This document shows, piece by piece, positions 61,849-64,000 of a DNA stretch of 64,000 bases (its first letter is position 1; every line of letters starts with the position of its first letter). The DNA lies in NCBI GenBank assembly GCA_913061265.1, contig CAJXVS010000001.1:558001-622000 (forward strand), read 5' to 3'. The notes beneath the pieces are model-generated. The model was not told the DNA's origin. It ran no database searches and saw only the letters and a program-made list of their open reading frames with translations. Source of the DNA: an uncultured Halobacteriovorax sp. (GTDB lineage Bacteria > Bdellovibrionota > Bacteriovoracia > Bacteriovoracales > Bacteriovoracaceae). The position numbers were made by a program, and so were the translations under genes.

Positions 61849-61962
61849 AGATTCGGGAAATTATTTCCCTTTTTGGAGGTACCAATGGTCCTCATTCCTC
61901 AAGCCCGCCCTTCTTACCGAAAAGTAATAGTACAGACAAATTCAACTCTTACTGAGGTTTTT

Positions 61963-62832
61963 ATGAAAATCGGAATTCTAACGATAGCTAGCTTTATTAT
62001 TTCTCTAAGCATGCCCGTGGCATTTTCTGGGACTCAATTAGAGTTTGATAAGGTCGATCTAAAAAACTTCACTCTTGATTATAGAGATTCTAAGGGAGTT
62101 GCATCCTTTGAAAAGCTTGAGGCTCAAGTGGGAGACTTCTCACTCTCCTTTAAAGACTATCAAATTGACCTACAAAAAGAGGAAGGTAAGATTCTTTTTC
62201 AAAAAGAAGATACTTCTTTATTGATCGATCAGATTCAAGGCTCGGTTCTTGATTCAGTAACAATCCTTTCCCTAAATAATGCAAGCCTTTATGTAGAACC
62301 TGAAGCTCGCTTTAAGTTCCATATGGATGGAGGTGAGTTTGAATTAGGAGATGGTGTTCAATCTCTTGGTCAGGTGAGCATGGAGTGTAAGAGTGAGAGA
62401 GGAAGAAATGGAGACGTTCTAAGTTTTCTTCGCCCTTGTTTTACTCTAGGTCAGCTCTCAATCCCCTATTTAAATATCTCTGACTTCTCAAAAGGCACAA
62501 TGGCCGAGGTCTTTCCCATTGAAGAGATTGAGAACCAAGACTTTAAAGAAGAGATCAAGAAGTTAAAAGGTCCCGATTCGCTTAAAGAAATTAAATTATT
62601 TGTTGCTAATAATAGATACAAGCTAAGCTTAAAGACTAAGTTTATCCTCAATCTTAAGTTAAAGATGGAAGGTAAGGCTGAGTATCAAGAGGAACAAAAT
62701 AGGATTGTCTTTACAGTAGAAAAAGCAAAGATAGGATTCTTTAGCGTAAGAAAAAGAATCCTAAAAGAAATTCAAAAAGCTGGCATCAAGAATGTTCAGG
62801 TCTTTGGTTATAATATTATTATAAACCTTTAA
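61963..62832 (+). CDS. Secreted beta-rich protein of unknown function
   Basis: Signal peptide (MKIGILTIASFIISLSMPVAFSG) with GAGG five bases before this ATG; a longer frame from TTG at 61873 is unlikely. About 265 mature residues with alternating beta segments (FTLDYRDSKGV, FSLSFKDYQIDL, FKFHMDGGEFELGD), possibly LptA/AsmA-like. Converges with the ApaH-like gene, overlapping 14 bases. Confidence 0.68.
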   Translation: MKIGILTIASFIISLSMPVAFSGTQLEFDKVDLKNFTLDYRDSKGVASFEKLEAQVGDFSLSFKDYQIDLQKEEGKILFQKEDTSLLIDQIQGSVLDSVTILSLNNASLYVEPEARFKFHMDGGEFELGDGVQSLGQVSMECKSERGRNGDVLSFLRPCFTLGQLSIPYLNISDFSKGTMAEVFPIEEIENQDFKEEIKKLKGPDSLKEIKLFVANNRYKLSLKTKFILNLKLKMEGKAEYQEEQNRIVFTVEKAKIGFFSVRKRILKEIQKAGIKNVQVFGYNIIINL

Positions 62833-63496
62833 GTTCCTTTTTAAGGTCATAGTAAGCTGATTTCGCTTTAACCTGATGAACCTCTTTGGTTTCTAAGTGA
62901 ATGAGGCTTAACTCTCCACCCCAAGCACAACCAGTATCAATACCAATGGTCGTCTCTTTTACATTAAGACCTTCATCGGCCCAGTGTCCATAGATGACAA
63001 GTTTCTTATCATGGTAGAACTCATACCAGCCGGGATGATCTTTCTTTCCAAGACCTTCTTTACCTAAGTTCCAAGTTCTAATACGTGTTAAGAGTTCTGC
63101 CGGACTGTCCTCTAGCTTCTTGCCAGGAACTATGCCTCCGTGAACAGCAATAAAGTCTTCTTCTTCAATATAAAGCGGGAAAGTTTTAAACCACTCTGCC
63201 CACTCATTTTCCTTCCCTTTCATCTGCGAAATAAGAAGTTCAAATTTCTTTTTCTTTTCTTCGGAGTCTTCTAGATAATCTAAGAAACCTAGCTCATGAT
63301 TGCCGAGGATAACTTCACTACCTTCTTTTTTAACCCACTCTAATACTTCTATTGAAGCTGGGCCTTTATTGATTAAGTCCCCTAAAAAGATGAGGCGGTC
63401 TTCTTTTTTAGAATAATTAACCATTTCAAGGAGCTCCATAAGCTCGTTAAAACATCCGTGGACATCGCCCACAATAAGGGTCCTTTTCTTAGCCAT
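62819..63496 (-). CDS. ApaH/PrpA-like metallophosphoesterase
   Basis: Metal-binding motifs VGDVHGCFNELMELL, FLGDLINKGPASIEVL, ILGNHE and AVHGGI in the order of the diadenosine tetraphosphatase/serine-threonine phosphatase group. Length 225 is short for ApaH (about 280), closer to PrpA. It hydrolyses phosphoesters with two metals. Substrate not resolved. Confidence 0.9.
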   Translation of the reverse strand: MAKKRTLIVGDVHGCFNELMELLEMVNYSKKEDRLIFLGDLINKGPASIEVLEWVKKEGSEVILGNHELGFLDYLEDSEEKKKKFELLISQMKGKENEWAEWFKTFPLYIEEEDFIAVHGGIVPGKKLEDSPAELLTRIRTWNLGKEGLGKKDHPGWYEFYHDKKLVIYGHWADEGLNVKETTIGIDTGCAWGGELSLIHLETKEVHQVKAKSAYYDLKKELKGL

Positions 63497-63619
63497 AACG
63501 CTTCTCTGTGTAATTGTTTTAGAACTGTCTAATAAGTTAACAGATTAAGGATACCATAGTCCATTTAAGAGGCTGTTATTACGAGGAAATTTTGGCCATA
63601 TCTTTGCAATTCTAAAGCT

Positions 63620-64000
63620 ATGAATATGCGACGAGCAGGACTCTTACTGCTAACCCTCATTTTCCTTAGTTCTTGTGGCCTTCCAATCGGAAGGGACCTG
63701 GTTGTGAAGAATAAGGGTGAAGTTCGCCAATTTGAATCAAGTAATCCCCTCTTTTCAAGCATTGTGACTCAATTTGAGCAAGCTGGTAAACAATATTCAG
63801 GTAATGCTAATTTCTCGGCTGGTCATGTCCCAGTAAACTTCGGTGATACGGAAAATGAGTCTTTTGAGGGTGTTTGCTTTAGTTATCCCGACGGAACAAC
63901 TGAGGTTATCATCAAAGAAGCTTGGTGGAACTCTGCTTCACAATCCCTAAAAGAATCCCTTCTTTTTCATGAACTTGGGCATTGTGTCCTTAATAGAGAC
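63620..64000 (+). CDS. Lipoprotein with HELGHC zincin motif (3' end outside window)
   Basis: ATG at 63620 opens a frame that is still open at the last base (127 codons seen). Lipobox LIFLSSCGL near residue 19; KESLLFHELGHCVLNRD at the right edge is a zinc-peptidase-type HExxH. The upstream 123 bases (63497-63619) hold no other gene. The full domain cannot be judged. Confidence 0.75.
   Translation, partial: MNMRRAGLLLLTLIFLSSCGLPIGRDLVVKNKGEVRQFESSNPLFSSIVTQFEQAGKQYSGNANFSAGHVPVNFGDTENESFEGVCFSYPDGTTEVIIKEAWWNSASQSLKESLLFHELGHCVLNRD

Noticed and set aside
1-64000. tRNA, rRNA, CRISPR, insertion sequences or prophage
   Set aside because: No cloverleaf-like block, repeat-spacer pattern, transposase motif or phage structural gene was seen in the intergenic or coding regions.

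Overview
The window is a gene-dense, low-GC (roughly 38-40 % by eye) bacterial chromosome segment with about 70 genes, almost all with clear Shine-Dalgarno sites and many overlapping their neighbours by 1-50 bases. The gene content fits a member of the Bdellovibrionota, most likely the Bacteriovorax/Halobacteriovorax/Peredibacter side. It has a regulator of the TIGR02147/DUF4423 type typical of that group, very many secreted proteins, lipoproteins and small beta-barrels of unknown family, several zinc and cysteine peptidases destined for the envelope, and ordinary Gram-negative housekeeping genes. This placement is an inference from gene content, not from a marker-gene tree. I saw no rRNA, tRNA, CRISPR array, transposase or phage gene.

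Left part (1-16.6 kb): the 3' part of an Fpg/Nei DNA glycosylase and a Tat-type sulfite-oxidase-like enzyme are followed, on the minus strand, by a compact six-gene operon (8231 to 2243). It encodes a PqqD-like protein, an ATP-grasp ligase, a DAP-decarboxylase-like PLP enzyme, a urea-transporter/M23-peptidase fusion, a small beta-barrel and a TPR protein. Its genes overlap or nearly touch at every junction, and I cannot assign it to a named pathway; it is the best candidate here for an undescribed system. Then come an AraC/GyrI regulator, a TIGR02147 regulator, a basic secreted protein, a metzincin, a NYN-domain protein, beta-carbonic anhydrase, a CBS protein, YebC, a HAD phosphatase and a Porin_5-type porin.

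16.6-24.2 kb is a complete phosphate-limitation module on the minus strand: phoB-phoR, then pstS-pstC-pstA-pstB-phoU. Pho-box-like repeats precede pstS and the porin lies just beyond phoU. 24.2-36 kb carries two secreted repeat proteins (Asn-Arg-Pro/Gly-rich with an acidic tail; Gly-Glu-Ser-rich), a probable lysine/pipecolate-to-2-hydroxyglutarate catabolic pair (DAO-type oxidase plus DUF1338/HglS), YajQ, a BASS-type transporter and a RoxA-like two-haem protein.

36-46.8 kb has small secreted proteins, a secreted caspase-like (clan CD) cysteine peptidase, a TrkA-type potassium channel, an alkyltransferase-like DNA-repair protein, and a gene string of small zinc protein, aldehyde dehydrogenase, gltX, type II NADH dehydrogenase and methyltransferase. 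46.9-64 kb starts with transketolase and a GlpQ-like lipoprotein. It continues with a small-ORF region and a hibernation-factor-like/DksA-like pair, then a NhaR-like regulator. A string of a zincin lipoprotein, a PPC protein, a T4-PNK-phosphatase-like HAD and a secreted protein follows, then an MFS-acyltransferase fusion, glutaredoxin 2, a DMT transporter, a TrmB-like methyltransferase, a CheY-like receiver, a 3D-domain protein, an ApaH-like phosphatase and, at the right edge, the 5' part of a lipoprotein with a HELGHC motif.
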